In this document: positions 54,441 to 63,575 of the stretch, one piece after another | How the letters are laid out: the number at the start of each line of letters is the position of its first letter | How positions within the stretch are numbered: the stretch's first letter is position 1 | DNA from: Aliishimia ponticola | GTDB lineage: Bacteria > Pseudomonadota > Alphaproteobacteria > Rhodobacterales > Rhodobacteraceae | Assembly: GCF_004803475.1 (NCBI RefSeq) | Contig: NZ_SRKY01000001.1 | Span: forward strand, 186,001-250,000 | Direction: 5' to 3' | Length of the DNA: 64,000 nt | Notes under the pieces: generated by a model | What the model was told of the DNA's origin: nothing | What the model saw: the letters and a program-made list of their open reading frames with translations, nothing else | Databases searched by the model: none | Position numbers and translations under genes: made by a program

Positions 54441-55111
54441 CCTTTTCGCTTGTGGCCCGCTGCGCGCAAACCGGCATGTTCGGCGTCGCGATTTCTTCGT
54501 CTTCTCCGGCGGTTGCGGCGCGATGTTCATATGCGCGCGCCGGGGTGGGGGCGGTGGCCAGCCAGAATGTCACGGACCCGTCATTGGGGCCATTCGCGCT
54601 GGACCTAATGCAAGGCGGCATGTCTGCGGCCCAGGCGATTGCAGGGCTGCGCGATCAGGCGCATCACATCGCCTATCGGCAAGTGCTGGCAATTGACGCG
54701 GCGGGCGGCACGGCGATCCATTCCGGGCCGAACTCACTGGGCATCTGGACGCAGGCCGAGGGGCGCGACGTCGCCTCGGGCGGTAATCTGCTGGCCAATG
54801 ACGGCGTGCCCGCAGCGATCGTGGCCGGGTTCGAAGCGGCAGCGGGGCATCTGGGCGACCGGCTTCTGGCGGCTCTGCAAGCGGGTCTGGATGCGGGCGG
54901 CGAGGCCGGTCCGGTCCATTCGGCGGGGCTGATGCTGGTCGACAAGGTCAACTGGCCGGTCGCCGATCTGCGGTGCGACTGGACCGAAGCGTGCCCCATC
55001 GCCGCCCTGCGCACCGCATGGGAGGTCTACAAACCGCAGCTTGACGCCTATGTGCAGCGCGCGCTTGATCCGACGGCGGCCCCCTCATACGGCGTGCCGG
55101 GGGACGAATGA
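54437..55111 (+). CDS. DUF1028 family protein (Ntn-hydrolase-like)
   Basis: The 224-aa protein begins MTFSLVARCAQTGMFGVAISSSSPAVAARC and has GVGAVASQNVTDPSLG, typical of DUF1028. The family has an Ntn-hydrolase-like fold and unknown substrates. It is translationally coupled to the RidA-like gene, a pairing seen repeatedly, which hints at one pathway. Amide or N-acyl hydrolysis is an inference from the fold. Confidence 0.82.
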   Translation: MTFSLVARCAQTGMFGVAISSSSPAVAARCSYARAGVGAVASQNVTDPSLGPFALDLMQGGMSAAQAIAGLRDQAHHIAYRQVLAIDAAGGTAIHSGPNSLGIWTQAEGRDVASGGNLLANDGVPAAIVAGFEAAAGHLGDRLLAALQAGLDAGGEAGPVHSAGLMLVDKVNWPVADLRCDWTEACPIAALRTAWEVYKPQLDAYVQRALDPTAAPSYGVPGDE

Positions 55112-55186
55112 TGACCCATTCGCGATCTTGAAGCCCGGATGGAACACGTACAAGGTCGCAGCGGTATAACTGGTCAGGGTCTGCCA

Positions 55187-56122
55187 ATGCTGCGCTACAC
55201 CTTTCGGCAGCTTGAATACTTCGTCGCTGTAGGAGAGACCGGCAGCATCGCGCGCGCGTCCGAGAGGATCAATGTCTCCTCTCCGTCGATCTCTTCCGCC
55301 ATTTCGCAGCTTGAGGCAGAGTTCGGCCTGCCGCTATTCGTGCGCCAACATGCGCAGGGCCTGTCCCTGACCCAAGCGGGGCGCGAAATGCTGGTGCAGG
55401 CGCAGCTTGTCCTGCGCGAAGCCGCCGCCATGATGGATATTGCTGGCGACATTACCGGGTCGGTGCGTGGCCCGCTGAGCGTGGGCTGCCTGTTGACCTT
55501 CGCGCAATTGGTGCTGCCGACCCTGCGCAAAGGGTTCGAGGCGCAGTATCCCGAAGTGCGCATGCGCCAGCACGAGCTGAACCAAGTCGAATTGTTCAGC
55601 GCCTTGCGCCGGTCTGAAATCGACGTGGCGCTGACCTATGATCTGGACCTGCCTGCCGATCTGCAATTCACCGGGCTGGTACGTCTGCCGCCCATCGCAC
55701 TGATGAGCGAGCGGCACCCGCTTGCGGCGCAGGACACTGTGAGCATGGCGCAGCTTAGCACCCATCCCATGGTGCTGTTGGACCTGCCGCTGAGCGCGGA
55801 TTACTTCCTGTCGCTTTTCGATGAGATCGGTGAAAAACCCGAAATTGCCGAACGCACCCGCGACATGGCCGTGATGCGGTCGATGGTGGGCAATGATTTC
55901 GGCTACTCCATCGCCAATGTGCGCCCGCTCAGCGATACGTCGCCCGATGGCAATCCGGTGCGGGTCCTGCCGATTAGTGGCGCGCCGCGTGCCTTGCGCA
56001 TGGGGCTTTTGACCGCGCAGAATGCCGACCGCTCCAACGCGGTGCGGGCGCTGGTGGACTATGCCAGCACATTGGCGCGCAGCGGGCAGCTGGACCGGAT
56101 TGGCGGAGAGCCGCTGACTTAG
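55187..56122 (+). CDS. LysR-family transcriptional regulator
   Basis: The 311-aa regulator has an N-terminal winged helix (about 1-62, FRQLEYFVAVGETGSIARASERINVSSPSISSAISQLE) and a C-terminal substrate-binding domain. It lies between the RidA/DUF1028 genes and the TMADH-like gene. Its stop codon (TAG, 56120-56122) forms part of LysR-type box site 2. It is the obvious candidate to bind the repeated TTAG-N7-CTAA boxes in this region. Confidence 0.9.
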   Translation: MLRYTFRQLEYFVAVGETGSIARASERINVSSPSISSAISQLEAEFGLPLFVRQHAQGLSLTQAGREMLVQAQLVLREAAAMMDIAGDITGSVRGPLSVGCLLTFAQLVLPTLRKGFEAQYPEVRMRQHELNQVELFSALRRSEIDVALTYDLDLPADLQFTGLVRLPPIALMSERHPLAAQDTVSMAQLSTHPMVLLDLPLSADYFLSLFDEIGEKPEIAERTRDMAVMRSMVGNDFGYSIANVRPLSDTSPDGNPVRVLPISGAPRALRMGLLTAQNADRSNAVRALVDYASTLARSGQLDRIGGEPLT

Positions 56123-56133
56123 CGCGAGGCTAA
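56119..56133. promoter_or_regulatory. LysR-type box TTAG-N7-CTAA (site 2)
   Basis: TTAG-CGCGAGG-CTAA overlaps the LysR stop codon and precedes the TMADH-like gene by 75 nt. The flank CTAATCAA also occurs next to site 1 (53907-53914). Confidence 0.6.
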
Positions 56134-56208
56134 TCAACGGTTCCAGAAGGCGGGCTTTTGCAGGGCGGGATTTGCGGTGAAGCTGTGCCAAACCGACAGG
56201 AGACAAAG

Positions 56209-58287
56209 ATGCTAGACGGACGCGATTCCCGTTACGACGTATTGTTCGAGCCGCTGGCGATCGGCCCCGTCACGGCAAAGAACCGCTTCTATCAGGTTCC
56301 GCATTGCAACGGGGGCGGCTACCGCGATCCTTCTGCCGCGGCCGCGATGCGCGGGATCAAATCCGAAGGTGGGTGGGGCGTGATCTTCACCGAACAATGC
56401 GAGATGCACCACACATCCGAGATCACCCCCTTCATCGAACTGCGCCTTTGGGAAGACAAGGATATCCCGATGCTGGCCAAGATGGCGGGCAAGATGAAGG
56501 AACATGGCGCGCTGGCGGGTATCCAGCTTGCCTATTCCGGGATCAACGGGCCGAACCTTTACACCAAGGAAGTGCCGCTGGCGGTCTCGCCCGGGCCGAT
56601 CCGCACCTTCACCAACGATCCGGTGCAAGCGCGGGCGCTGTCCCGGGACGAGATCAAGGATCTGCGCCGCTGGTTCGTGAATGCGGCCAAACGCGCCAAG
56701 CTGGCGGGCTTTGACCTGATCTGTCTGTACGGTGCCCATGGCTTCGGGATTTTCCAGCACTTCCTGAGCCGGGCCACCAATATGCGCGACGACGAATACG
56801 GCGGCAGCCTTGAAAACCGGTCGCGTTTCGCACGGGAGGTCATCGCCGATATGCGCGATGCGGTGGGCGACACGATGGGGCTGACGCTGCGGGTCAGTCT
56901 GGATGAAACCATCGGCGATCTGGGCTTTTCCAATGCGGAACTGCGCGAATTCATCGACATGAACAGGGATCTGCCCGATCTTTGGGATCTGGCGCATGGC
57001 ACGTGGGAGGACTGCTCCGGCCCCAGCCGCTTCAAGGAGGAGGCCGCGCAAGAGGCGCTGGTGCGCGGCATCCGCGAGCTGTCCTCCAAACCGGTCGTCG
57101 GTGTGGGCCGCTTTACCTCACCCGATGTGATGGCCAAAATGGTCCGCCAGGGCGTGCTGGATGCCATTGGCTGCGCGCGCCCGTCGATTGCCGACCCGTT
57201 CCTGCCCAGGAAGATCGAAGAGGGCCGGATCGAAGACATCCGCGAATGTATCGGCTGCAATATCTGCATCACCGGCGATATGACCATGTCGATCAGCCGC
57301 TGTACCCAGAACCCCACCTTCATGGAGGAGTGGCGCAAGGGCTGGCATCCCGAACGGATGAACCCCAAGGGCGGCAGCACCAATGTTCTTGTCGTGGGGG
57401 CAGGCCCGGCCGGGCTTGAGGCCACGCGCGCCTTGGCAGAGCGTGGCTATGACGTGGCGCTGGCAGAGGCTGGCACCGTGCTGGGGGGACGTCTTGCGCG
57501 CGAACGTCTGTTGCCCGGCCTGTCGGCATGGGGCCGCGTTGTCGATTACCGCGACTTCCAGATCAGCCAGAAAGCCAATGTGGAAACCTATTTCGACAGC
57601 GCATTGGACGCCGACGCGATCCTTGAATTCGGCTTTGAAAACATCTGCATCGCGACCGGTGCCAAATGGCGCGCCGATGGGGTCAGCCGCCAGCATGTTG
57701 TGCCGCTGCCGATTGACGCCGCGATGCCGGTCTATACCCCCGATGATATCATGGATGGCAAGCGCCCCTCGGGCCACGTGGTGATCTATGACGACGATCA
57801 TTACTACATGGGCGGGGTGTTGGCAGAGCTTCTGCGCTCGGACGGGTGCGATGTGACGATCGTCACGCCGTCGGCCTATCTGTCCGACTGGACGGTAAAC
57901 ACGCTTGAGCAGCACACGATCCACCGGCGGCTGGCCGAAATGGGCGTGGAGATCATCCTCAACCGGGGCGTGACGGCGATTGGCGCGGGCCATGTGGTGT
58001 CGAACTGCACATATACCGACCAGACGCGGCAGATCGACTGCGACGCGGTGGTTGTCGTGGCTTCAAAACTGGAAAACAACGCGATCTATCACGCCCTGAC
58101 CGCGCGGCAGGCAGAATGGGCCGATGCGGGGATCAAATCCGTGAAGATCATCGGCGATGCGGAGGCACCCGGCCCGATTGCATGGGCGACCTATGCCGGA
58201 CACCGCTATGCCCGCGAGTTGGATGGCGAAGATATTGGCGACGCCTTGCCCTTCCGCAGGGAAATCACCGGATTGGCGGTCGATTGA
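56209..58287 (+). CDS. Trimethylamine-dehydrogenase-like iron-sulfur flavoprotein (N-methyl amine demethylase)
   Basis: The 692-aa protein has an OYE-type FMN barrel (1 to about 385), a 4Fe-4S site (Cys347, Cys350, Cys353, Cys365) and a C-terminal FAD/ADP-type domain (VVGAGPAGLEA, about 396-406). By recalled alignment with TMA dehydrogenase, Cys33 matches the covalent flavin Cys30 and Trp259 matches Trp264. Tyr60 is replaced by Gln63, as in dimethylamine dehydrogenase, and Trp355 is lost. It therefore probably demethylates another secondary or tertiary N-methyl compound (N-methylproline or dimethylglycine class). AGGAGA precedes ATG 56209. Confidence 0.85.
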   Translation: MLDGRDSRYDVLFEPLAIGPVTAKNRFYQVPHCNGGGYRDPSAAAAMRGIKSEGGWGVIFTEQCEMHHTSEITPFIELRLWEDKDIPMLAKMAGKMKEHGALAGIQLAYSGINGPNLYTKEVPLAVSPGPIRTFTNDPVQARALSRDEIKDLRRWFVNAAKRAKLAGFDLICLYGAHGFGIFQHFLSRATNMRDDEYGGSLENRSRFAREVIADMRDAVGDTMGLTLRVSLDETIGDLGFSNAELREFIDMNRDLPDLWDLAHGTWEDCSGPSRFKEEAAQEALVRGIRELSSKPVVGVGRFTSPDVMAKMVRQGVLDAIGCARPSIADPFLPRKIEEGRIEDIRECIGCNICITGDMTMSISRCTQNPTFMEEWRKGWHPERMNPKGGSTNVLVVGAGPAGLEATRALAERGYDVALAEAGTVLGGRLARERLLPGLSAWGRVVDYRDFQISQKANVETYFDSALDADAILEFGFENICIATGAKWRADGVSRQHVVPLPIDAAMPVYTPDDIMDGKRPSGHVVIYDDDHYYMGGVLAELLRSDGCDVTIVTPSAYLSDWTVNTLEQHTIHRRLAEMGVEIILNRGVTAIGAGHVVSNCTYTDQTRQIDCDAVVVVASKLENNAIYHALTARQAEWADAGIKSVKIIGDAEAPGPIAWATYAGHRYARELDGEDIGDALPFRREITGLAVD

Positions 58288-58295
58288 GCGGGCCG

Positions 58296-59423
58296 ATGCT
58301 GGATCTTCTCGACCGGCTGGTTGCTTTCAACACGGTGAGCGATCAGTCGAACCTCGATCTGATTGATTTCGCGCAGGATTTTCTAACCTCGCGCGGGTTC
58401 TCCGTGACCCGGCTTACCGATCCGGCAGAGCCGAAAGCCGGGCTGTATGCTGAAATCGGGCCGGCGGGCGACGGGGTCTTGCTGTCGGCCCATACCGATG
58501 TTGTGCCGGTGGCCGGGCAGGTCTGGACCCGTGATCCGTTCCGCCTGACCGTCGAAGGGGGCCGGGCCTATGGGCGCGGAACCACGGATATGAAAGGCTT
58601 TGTCGCGGCGATGCTGGGGGCGGCTGACAGGGCCAGCCGGATGACGCTGTCTGCGCCGCTGCGGTTGGTGCTGTCCTATGACGAGGAAATCGGCTGCGTC
58701 GGGATCGCGCGCATGGCTGGCCGTCTCAAACCCCTGGTCGGCACGCCGCGCATCGCCATCGTAGGAGAGCCGACAGGCCTGCAAGTGGCCACAGGGCACA
58801 AGGGCAAACGCGCCTATCAGGCGGTGATCCGGGGGCAGGCGGGGCATTCCGCACTGGCTCCGCGATTTGTCAACGCGCTGAATGTCGCCAGCGATTTCAT
58901 GCAGGCTTTGCAAGCGCTTCAGGCCGATCTGGAACAGTTGGGCGGGCGCGATGACGGCTACGACATTCCCTACAGCACGGTTCATGTCGGCACGCTAAGC
59001 GGGGGGCGGGCGCTGAACATCGTGCCCGATCAGGCCGAGATGCGTTTCGAGTTTCGGCATCTGGCGCAAGACGATCCAAACCGTCTGGACCAGCGCATTC
59101 GGGACGCCGCGCGATCAATCTGCGCCACCTACGGTCCGGCGGCAGGGATCGAGATCACCCAGACCAGCGACTATCCCGGTCTTGCGACACCGGTCGCGTC
59201 GCAAATGGTGCGCGACGTGCTGCGATTTGCCGGCACTCAAACGACCAAAGTCGCCTTCGGCACCGAGGCGGGCGTCTTCACCGCGCTGGGCATCCCCACG
59301 GTGGTCTGCGGTCCCGGATCGATGGAGGGGCAGGGGCACAAGGCCGACGAATACATCGCGCTGTCAGAGCTTTCCGCCTGCGCGGCGATGCTGGACCGGG
59401 TGTTGGATGACATGGCGGCCTAG
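58296..59423 (+). CDS. ArgE/DapE-type deacylase (M20 peptidase family)
   Basis: The 375-aa metalloenzyme has a metal-binding SAHTDVVPV (about 63-71), GRGTTDMKGFVAA (about 92-104), the catalytic Glu in YDEEIGC (about 125-131) and GPGSMEGQGHKADEY near the C-terminus, as in acetylornithine deacetylase. No arginine-synthesis genes adjoin it, so removal of an N-acyl group from an amine or amino-acid substrate of this module is likely. The start is uncertain: TTG 58284 overlaps the upstream stop, and ATG 58296 is in frame. Confidence 0.83.
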   Translation: MLDLLDRLVAFNTVSDQSNLDLIDFAQDFLTSRGFSVTRLTDPAEPKAGLYAEIGPAGDGVLLSAHTDVVPVAGQVWTRDPFRLTVEGGRAYGRGTTDMKGFVAAMLGAADRASRMTLSAPLRLVLSYDEEIGCVGIARMAGRLKPLVGTPRIAIVGEPTGLQVATGHKGKRAYQAVIRGQAGHSALAPRFVNALNVASDFMQALQALQADLEQLGGRDDGYDIPYSTVHVGTLSGGRALNIVPDQAEMRFEFRHLAQDDPNRLDQRIRDAARSICATYGPAAGIEITQTSDYPGLATPVASQMVRDVLRFAGTQTTKVAFGTEAGVFTALGIPTVVCGPGSMEGQGHKADEYIALSELSACAAMLDRVLDDMAA

Positions 59424-59477
59424 GCCCGTCTGGCCCGCATGTGCATGCCCAATATACGGGCAAAATATGAAGCGGAA

Positions 59478-59492
59478 TTAGGCAAAGGCTAA
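59478..59492. promoter_or_regulatory. LysR-type box TTAG-N7-CTAA (site 3)
   Basis: TTAG-GCAAAGG-CTAA lies in the 153-nt gap between the deacylase gene and the ABC transporter operon. It shares the GG before CTAA with sites 1 and 2. Confidence 0.55.
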
Positions 59493-59536
59493 GAAGCGCT
59501 GAGGAACTAAAGTCTTATGCGTGCAACCGGTCTTTC

Positions 59537-59550
59537 TTAGGGTCAACTAA
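59537..59550. promoter_or_regulatory. Related inverted repeat TTAG-N6-CTAA (site 4)
   Basis: TTAG-GGTCAA-CTAA, flanked as CTTAG/CTAAG, has a spacer one base shorter than the other sites and lies 27 nt before the ATPase start. It may be a second contact site for the same LysR protein, as is usual for activation-site pairs. Confidence 0.4.
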
Positions 59551-59576
59551 GCCAATGACGTCTCGGAGAAAGCACG

Positions 59577-60668
59577 GTGCCGCAAGACAGGGAAATCGCC
59601 ATCGACGTTCGGGATGCGGTCAAGCGCTATGGCACTTTCGCGGCCCTCAAACGCATTTCTCTGACGATTCGGGATAATGAATTCTTCACCCTTCTGGGGC
59701 CGTCGGGCTGCGGCAAGACCACGCTGCTGCGGATGATCGCAGGGTTCGAGGACGTGACCGAAGGCGCGATCTATCTTTATGGCGAGGCGCTCGACACGCT
59801 TCCGCCCTACAAGCGGCCGGTCAATACGGTGTTCCAGAACTATGCGCTGTTTCCGCATATGAACGTGCTGGAAAATGTCGGCTTCGGGCTGGAGATGCTT
59901 GGGAAATCCAAGGCCGAAGCCCGCGCGCGTGCCGGCGAGGCGCTTGAGATGGTTCAGCTTTCGCAATTCGCCTCTCGCAAGCCGTCGCAATTGTCGGGCG
60001 GCCAGCAGCAGCGGGTCGCGCTGGCGCGGGCCCTCGCGCCCCGGCCCAGGGTCTTGTTGCTGGATGAGCCGCTCTCGGCGCTTGATCTGAAGCTGCGCAA
60101 ATCCATGCAGGTGGAACTCAAGCACCTGCAACGCGAGACCGGGATCACCTTCATCTTCGTGACGCATGATCAGGAAGAGGCGCTGACCATGTCGGACCGG
60201 ATCGCGGTGATGTCCGAAGGGGAATTGCAGCAACTGGGCGAAGCGCGCGAGATCTACGAGCGCCCCCGCAATGTCTTCGTGGCGGATTTCATCGGCGACA
60301 CCAACCTGATGGAAGTCACCGTCGACAAGGTGTCCGGGGGCCGCGCGCAATGCCATCTGGGCGGTGGGCATAGCCTGACCTGCGACGCGGTGGACGGGGT
60401 CGAGGCAGGGGCGCGGGTGCATATGTCGCTCAGACCCGAACGCCTGTTCCTGTCAGCCCAGCCGGCCGAGCCGGGCAGCCTGCCGGGCACGGTGCGCGAG
60501 ACGATCTATATCGGCACCGATATCGCCACCATCGTCGATCTTGAGGATGGGCCGCAATTCACCGTGCGGTCGTCCAATTCCACGCGTGGCAATGCGCGGG
60601 TGTTCGAACCGGGTCAGAACGTCGCCGTCAACATGGAGACGGGGGCCGCGCGCCTCCTGGCGGATTGA
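59577..60668 (+). CDS. Polyamine-type ABC transporter ATPase (PotA-like)
   Basis: The 363-aa ATPase has Walker A GPSGCGKTT (about 42-50), signature LSGGQQQRV (about 140-148), Walker B LLLDEPLSALD and a C-terminal TOBE domain (about 285-360). It is in the spermidine/putrescine/betaine-like (PotA) class. The start is GTG 59577 after CGGAGAAAG. It is followed without gaps by two permeases and, after 20 nt, a binding protein. Confidence 0.92.
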   Translation: MPQDREIAIDVRDAVKRYGTFAALKRISLTIRDNEFFTLLGPSGCGKTTLLRMIAGFEDVTEGAIYLYGEALDTLPPYKRPVNTVFQNYALFPHMNVLENVGFGLEMLGKSKAEARARAGEALEMVQLSQFASRKPSQLSGGQQQRVALARALAPRPRVLLLDEPLSALDLKLRKSMQVELKHLQRETGITFIFVTHDQEEALTMSDRIAVMSEGELQQLGEAREIYERPRNVFVADFIGDTNLMEVTVDKVSGGRAQCHLGGGHSLTCDAVDGVEAGARVHMSLRPERLFLSAQPAEPGSLPGTVRETIYIGTDIATIVDLEDGPQFTVRSSNSTRGNARVFEPGQNVAVNMETGAARLLAD

Positions 60669-61588
60669 TGGCGGGCGGGGCGGCACCCGGCGGCTCTGTC
60701 CAGAGCGAGACATATCGCGAGGCGCGGCTGTGGCTGCTGCTGCCCGCATGGGTGACGCTTGGTCTGCTGACGCTTGCGCCGCTGATGATCATGCTGGTCT
60801 ATTCCTTTTTGACCAAGGAATTTCGCGGCGGCGTGATCTGGGAATTCAGCCTTGGGGCCTATGACCAGTTCTTCTTTGATCGCGGGCTGTTCGGCGATGA
60901 CGCCCCCAAGATCGAATGGACCTATATCGGCATCTTCTGGCGTTCGATCTGGCAGGCCGGGGTCGCGACGATCCTTAGCCTCTTGATCGGCTTTCCAACC
61001 GCCTATTTCATCGCGACCCGGCCCCAAAGGCAGCGGGCGCTTTGGGTGTTTCTTGTCACCATTCCCTATTGGGTCAACCTGCTGATCCGCACCGTGTCGA
61101 TGAAGTTCCTGCTGCGCGACGAAGGGCCGCTGAATGACGGGCTGATGGCGCTTGGCGTGATCTCCGAACCGCTGGGCATCGTGAACACCAACCTCGCGGT
61201 GCAGCTTGGTCTGTTCTATTCCTACCTGCCGTTCATGGTGCTGCCGATCTATGCCGCGGTGGAGCGTTACAACTTCGCCCTGTCCGAAGCCGCCGCCGAC
61301 CTTTACGCGCCGCGCTGGACGGTTCTGCGCCGGGTTCTGCTGCCTGCCGTCAAACCGGGGATCGTTGCGGGCTGCATTCTGGTATTCGTGCCGTCGCTGG
61401 GATCGTTTCTGGCCCCAGACCTGCTGGGCGGTGCCAAGAATTTCATGATCGGCTCGCTGATCGAAGAACAGTTCAAAGGCAATGCCGGGAATTGGCCCTT
61501 CGGCGCGGCGGCCTCCATGATCCTTCTGTCCATGGTGCTGATTTTGCTGATCTTCTCTGCCCGGCAAAGCCAGAAAGGCGGTGCCTGA
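60668..61588 (+). CDS. ABC transporter permease (PotB-like)
   Basis: The 306-aa protein has six hydrophobic helices and an EAA loop ([27 protein letters not shown]) for ATPase coupling. The ATG at 60668 shares one base with the preceding stop (TGATG). Confidence 0.92.
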   Translation: MAGGAAPGGSVQSETYREARLWLLLPAWVTLGLLTLAPLMIMLVYSFLTKEFRGGVIWEFSLGAYDQFFFDRGLFGDDAPKIEWTYIGIFWRSIWQAGVATILSLLIGFPTAYFIATRPQRQRALWVFLVTIPYWVNLLIRTVSMKFLLRDEGPLNDGLMALGVISEPLGIVNTNLAVQLGLFYSYLPFMVLPIYAAVERYNFALSEAAADLYAPRWTVLRRVLLPAVKPGIVAGCILVFVPSLGSFLAPDLLGGAKNFMIGSLIEEQFKGNAGNWPFGAAASMILLSMVLILLIFSARQSQKGGA

Positions 61589-62394
61589 TGGCCAAACCCC
61601 ATGACCTGCGCCGCTATCCCGGCTTCCTTGCCATCACCATCCTGTGTCTCGTCATTCTTTACGCGCCGCTGATGGTCGTCGCGGTCTACAGCTTCAACGC
61701 CTCTGCCTCGATCACGATCTGGGAGGGGTTTTCCCTGCGCTGGTATGCGGATGTCTTCACCGGACCCGAAAGCGCCAAGTACAGGGACGCGGCGTGGAAC
61801 AGCTTTATCATCGCGATTACCGCAGCGACCTCTGCCTCCATCATCGCCACGCTGGCCGCGACCGCAGTGCTGCGATCGGGCAAGTTCCGCCTGCGCACCG
61901 TATCCATCGGGCTGATCTCCCTGCCGCTGATGGTGCCGGAAATCGTGACAGCGGTGGCGACGCTGATCTTCTTCAATGCGCTCGCGTTCGAGCGTGGCAT
62001 CCTCACCATCCTGCTGGCGCATATCGCGTTCTGCATCCCCTTTGCCTATATGCCGATCTCGGCCCGGATGCAGGGGATCGAAGCCAGCTACGAACAGGCC
62101 GCGATGGACCTTTACGCCACCAAGCGAATGGCCTTCACGCGCATTCTGATGCCGCTGATGATGCCGGGGATCGTGTCGGGCTTCATCCTCGCCTTCATCA
62201 TTTCGCTCGACGATTTCATCATCACCAATTTCGTGAAAGGCGCGGGCGTCGAGACGCTGCCAACCGCGATCTTCGGCGCGGTAAAACAAGGGATCAAACC
62301 CAACATCATGGCGATTTCGACACTGCTTTTGCTGGTGTCCATCGTCATGGTCGCGCTGTCATGGCTGATCGGCCGTAAAGACCAAAAAACCTGA
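61588..62394 (+). CDS. ABC transporter permease (PotC-like)
   Basis: The 268-aa permease has six helices and an EAA loop ([27 protein letters not shown]). It starts in a TGATG overlap with the PotB-like gene. The C-terminal [15 protein letters not shown] is typical of PotC. Confidence 0.92.
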   Translation: MAKPHDLRRYPGFLAITILCLVILYAPLMVVAVYSFNASASITIWEGFSLRWYADVFTGPESAKYRDAAWNSFIIAITAATSASIIATLAATAVLRSGKFRLRTVSIGLISLPLMVPEIVTAVATLIFFNALAFERGILTILLAHIAFCIPFAYMPISARMQGIEASYEQAAMDLYATKRMAFTRILMPLMMPGIVSGFILAFIISLDDFIITNFVKGAGVETLPTAIFGAVKQGIKPNIMAISTLLLLVSIVMVALSWLIGRKDQKT

Positions 62395-62414
62395 ATCCAA
62401 CAGAGGAAGAACAC

Positions 62415-63443
62415 ATGAAAAAACTGCTAAGCACAGCGATGGCATTCGGCCTTCTGGCGGGCACCGCCCATGCGGAAGGCAAGCTCGTGATTTACCACTG
62501 GTTCGAATACATCCCGCAAGAGCTGCTGGATACGTTCAGCGAAAAATACGACGTCGAAGTGGTCATGGATACCTATGACAGCAACGAGGCGCTGTTGGCC
62601 GCGCTCAAGGCGGGCGGGATCGGCACCTATGACGTTGCCGTACCGGGGGATTACATGGTCCAGATCATGGGCAATGAAGGTCTGCTGGACACGATTGCCG
62701 AAGGTGAGCTTGCCAACAAGGGCAATATCGCGCCGGAATGGGCGGACCCTTCCTTCGATCCGGGCCGCGCGTCGTCGATCCCATATCAGTGGGGCTCTAC
62801 CTCTTTCGCGGTGAACCGCGATGATTACGCGGGCGATATCAGCACCACCGATATCCTGTTCAACCCCCCGGCGGAACTGGCTGGCAAGATCAACATGCTC
62901 GACAGTCAGGGCGAAGTGCTGGCCATGGCGGCGCTGCATATGGGCATCCCGCAATGCTCCGGCGACCGGGCGCAGCTGAGCGCGCTGAACGACATGCTGC
63001 AAGCGGCCAAGGCGAACTGGGCAAGCTTCAATTCCGACACCGCCAAGGAAGTGCTGGTGTCCGGCGACGCGGCGGTTGGCCAGATCTACGACGGGTTTGC
63101 CGCCAAGGCGCGCGCCGAAGGGGCCAATGTGGAATACGCGTTCCCCGCGCAAGGCTATGTCGTGTGGATGGACAATGTCGTGCTGCTGAAGGACGCGCCC
63201 AACCGCGAGAACGCGCTGTTGTTCATGGATTTCCTGCTGGAGCCGGAAAACATCGCGGCCGTGTCCAACTATGCGCGCTACAATTCCGGGCTGACGGGTG
63301 TGGAAGCCTATCTTGACCCCACGCTTGCCACGCAGCCCGAAAGCAACCCGCCCGCAGAGGCCGGCGCCGGTGTTTTCATCGAAGTGTGCGATCAGGCCAC
63401 GCAGGAAGTCTATGACCAGATCTGGACGAACCTGAAGAAGTAA
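62415..63443 (+). CDS. Polyamine-type periplasmic binding protein (PotD/PotF-like)
   Basis: This 342-aa receptor has a signal peptide (MKKLLSTAMAFGLLAGTAHA) and the PotD opening LVIYHWFEYIPQELLDTF, with YDSNEALLAALKAG and YDVAVPGDYMV following. PotD-family proteins bind polyamines, opines or betaine-like cations. The demethylase and deacylase nearby favour an N-methylated or acylated amine, which is inference. GAGGAAGAAC lies before the ATG. Confidence 0.9.
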   Translation: MKKLLSTAMAFGLLAGTAHAEGKLVIYHWFEYIPQELLDTFSEKYDVEVVMDTYDSNEALLAALKAGGIGTYDVAVPGDYMVQIMGNEGLLDTIAEGELANKGNIAPEWADPSFDPGRASSIPYQWGSTSFAVNRDDYAGDISTTDILFNPPAELAGKINMLDSQGEVLAMAALHMGIPQCSGDRAQLSALNDMLQAAKANWASFNSDTAKEVLVSGDAAVGQIYDGFAAKARAEGANVEYAFPAQGYVVWMDNVVLLKDAPNRENALLFMDFLLEPENIAAVSNYARYNSGLTGVEAYLDPTLATQPESNPPAEAGAGVFIEVCDQATQEVYDQIWTNLKK

Positions 63444-63452
63444 TGCGCCGCC

Positions 63453-63493
63453 GCGCCGCCCCCCGTTCGGCAGAGGGGCGGCGCGATCCTTTT
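63453..63493 (+). terminator. Intrinsic terminator after the ABC transporter operon
   Basis: GCGCCGCCCC (63453-63462) pairs perfectly with GGGGCGGCGC (63475-63484) around a 12-nt loop that can itself form CC/GG pairs. GATCC and TTTT (63490-63493) follow. The short T-run makes it a moderate terminator. Confidence 0.6.
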
Positions 63494-63575
63494 GCGTCCG
63501 GGGCACCTGACGGCCCGATCCATGACTGCGCCGATTGGCAATGGCGCCGGGCCAAAGCCAACCGGCCCCGAACGG

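Noticed and set aside
58296-59423. Arginine-biosynthetic argE
   Set aside because: No arginine genes are near; it lies in an amine catabolic module, so a different N-acyl substrate is more likely.
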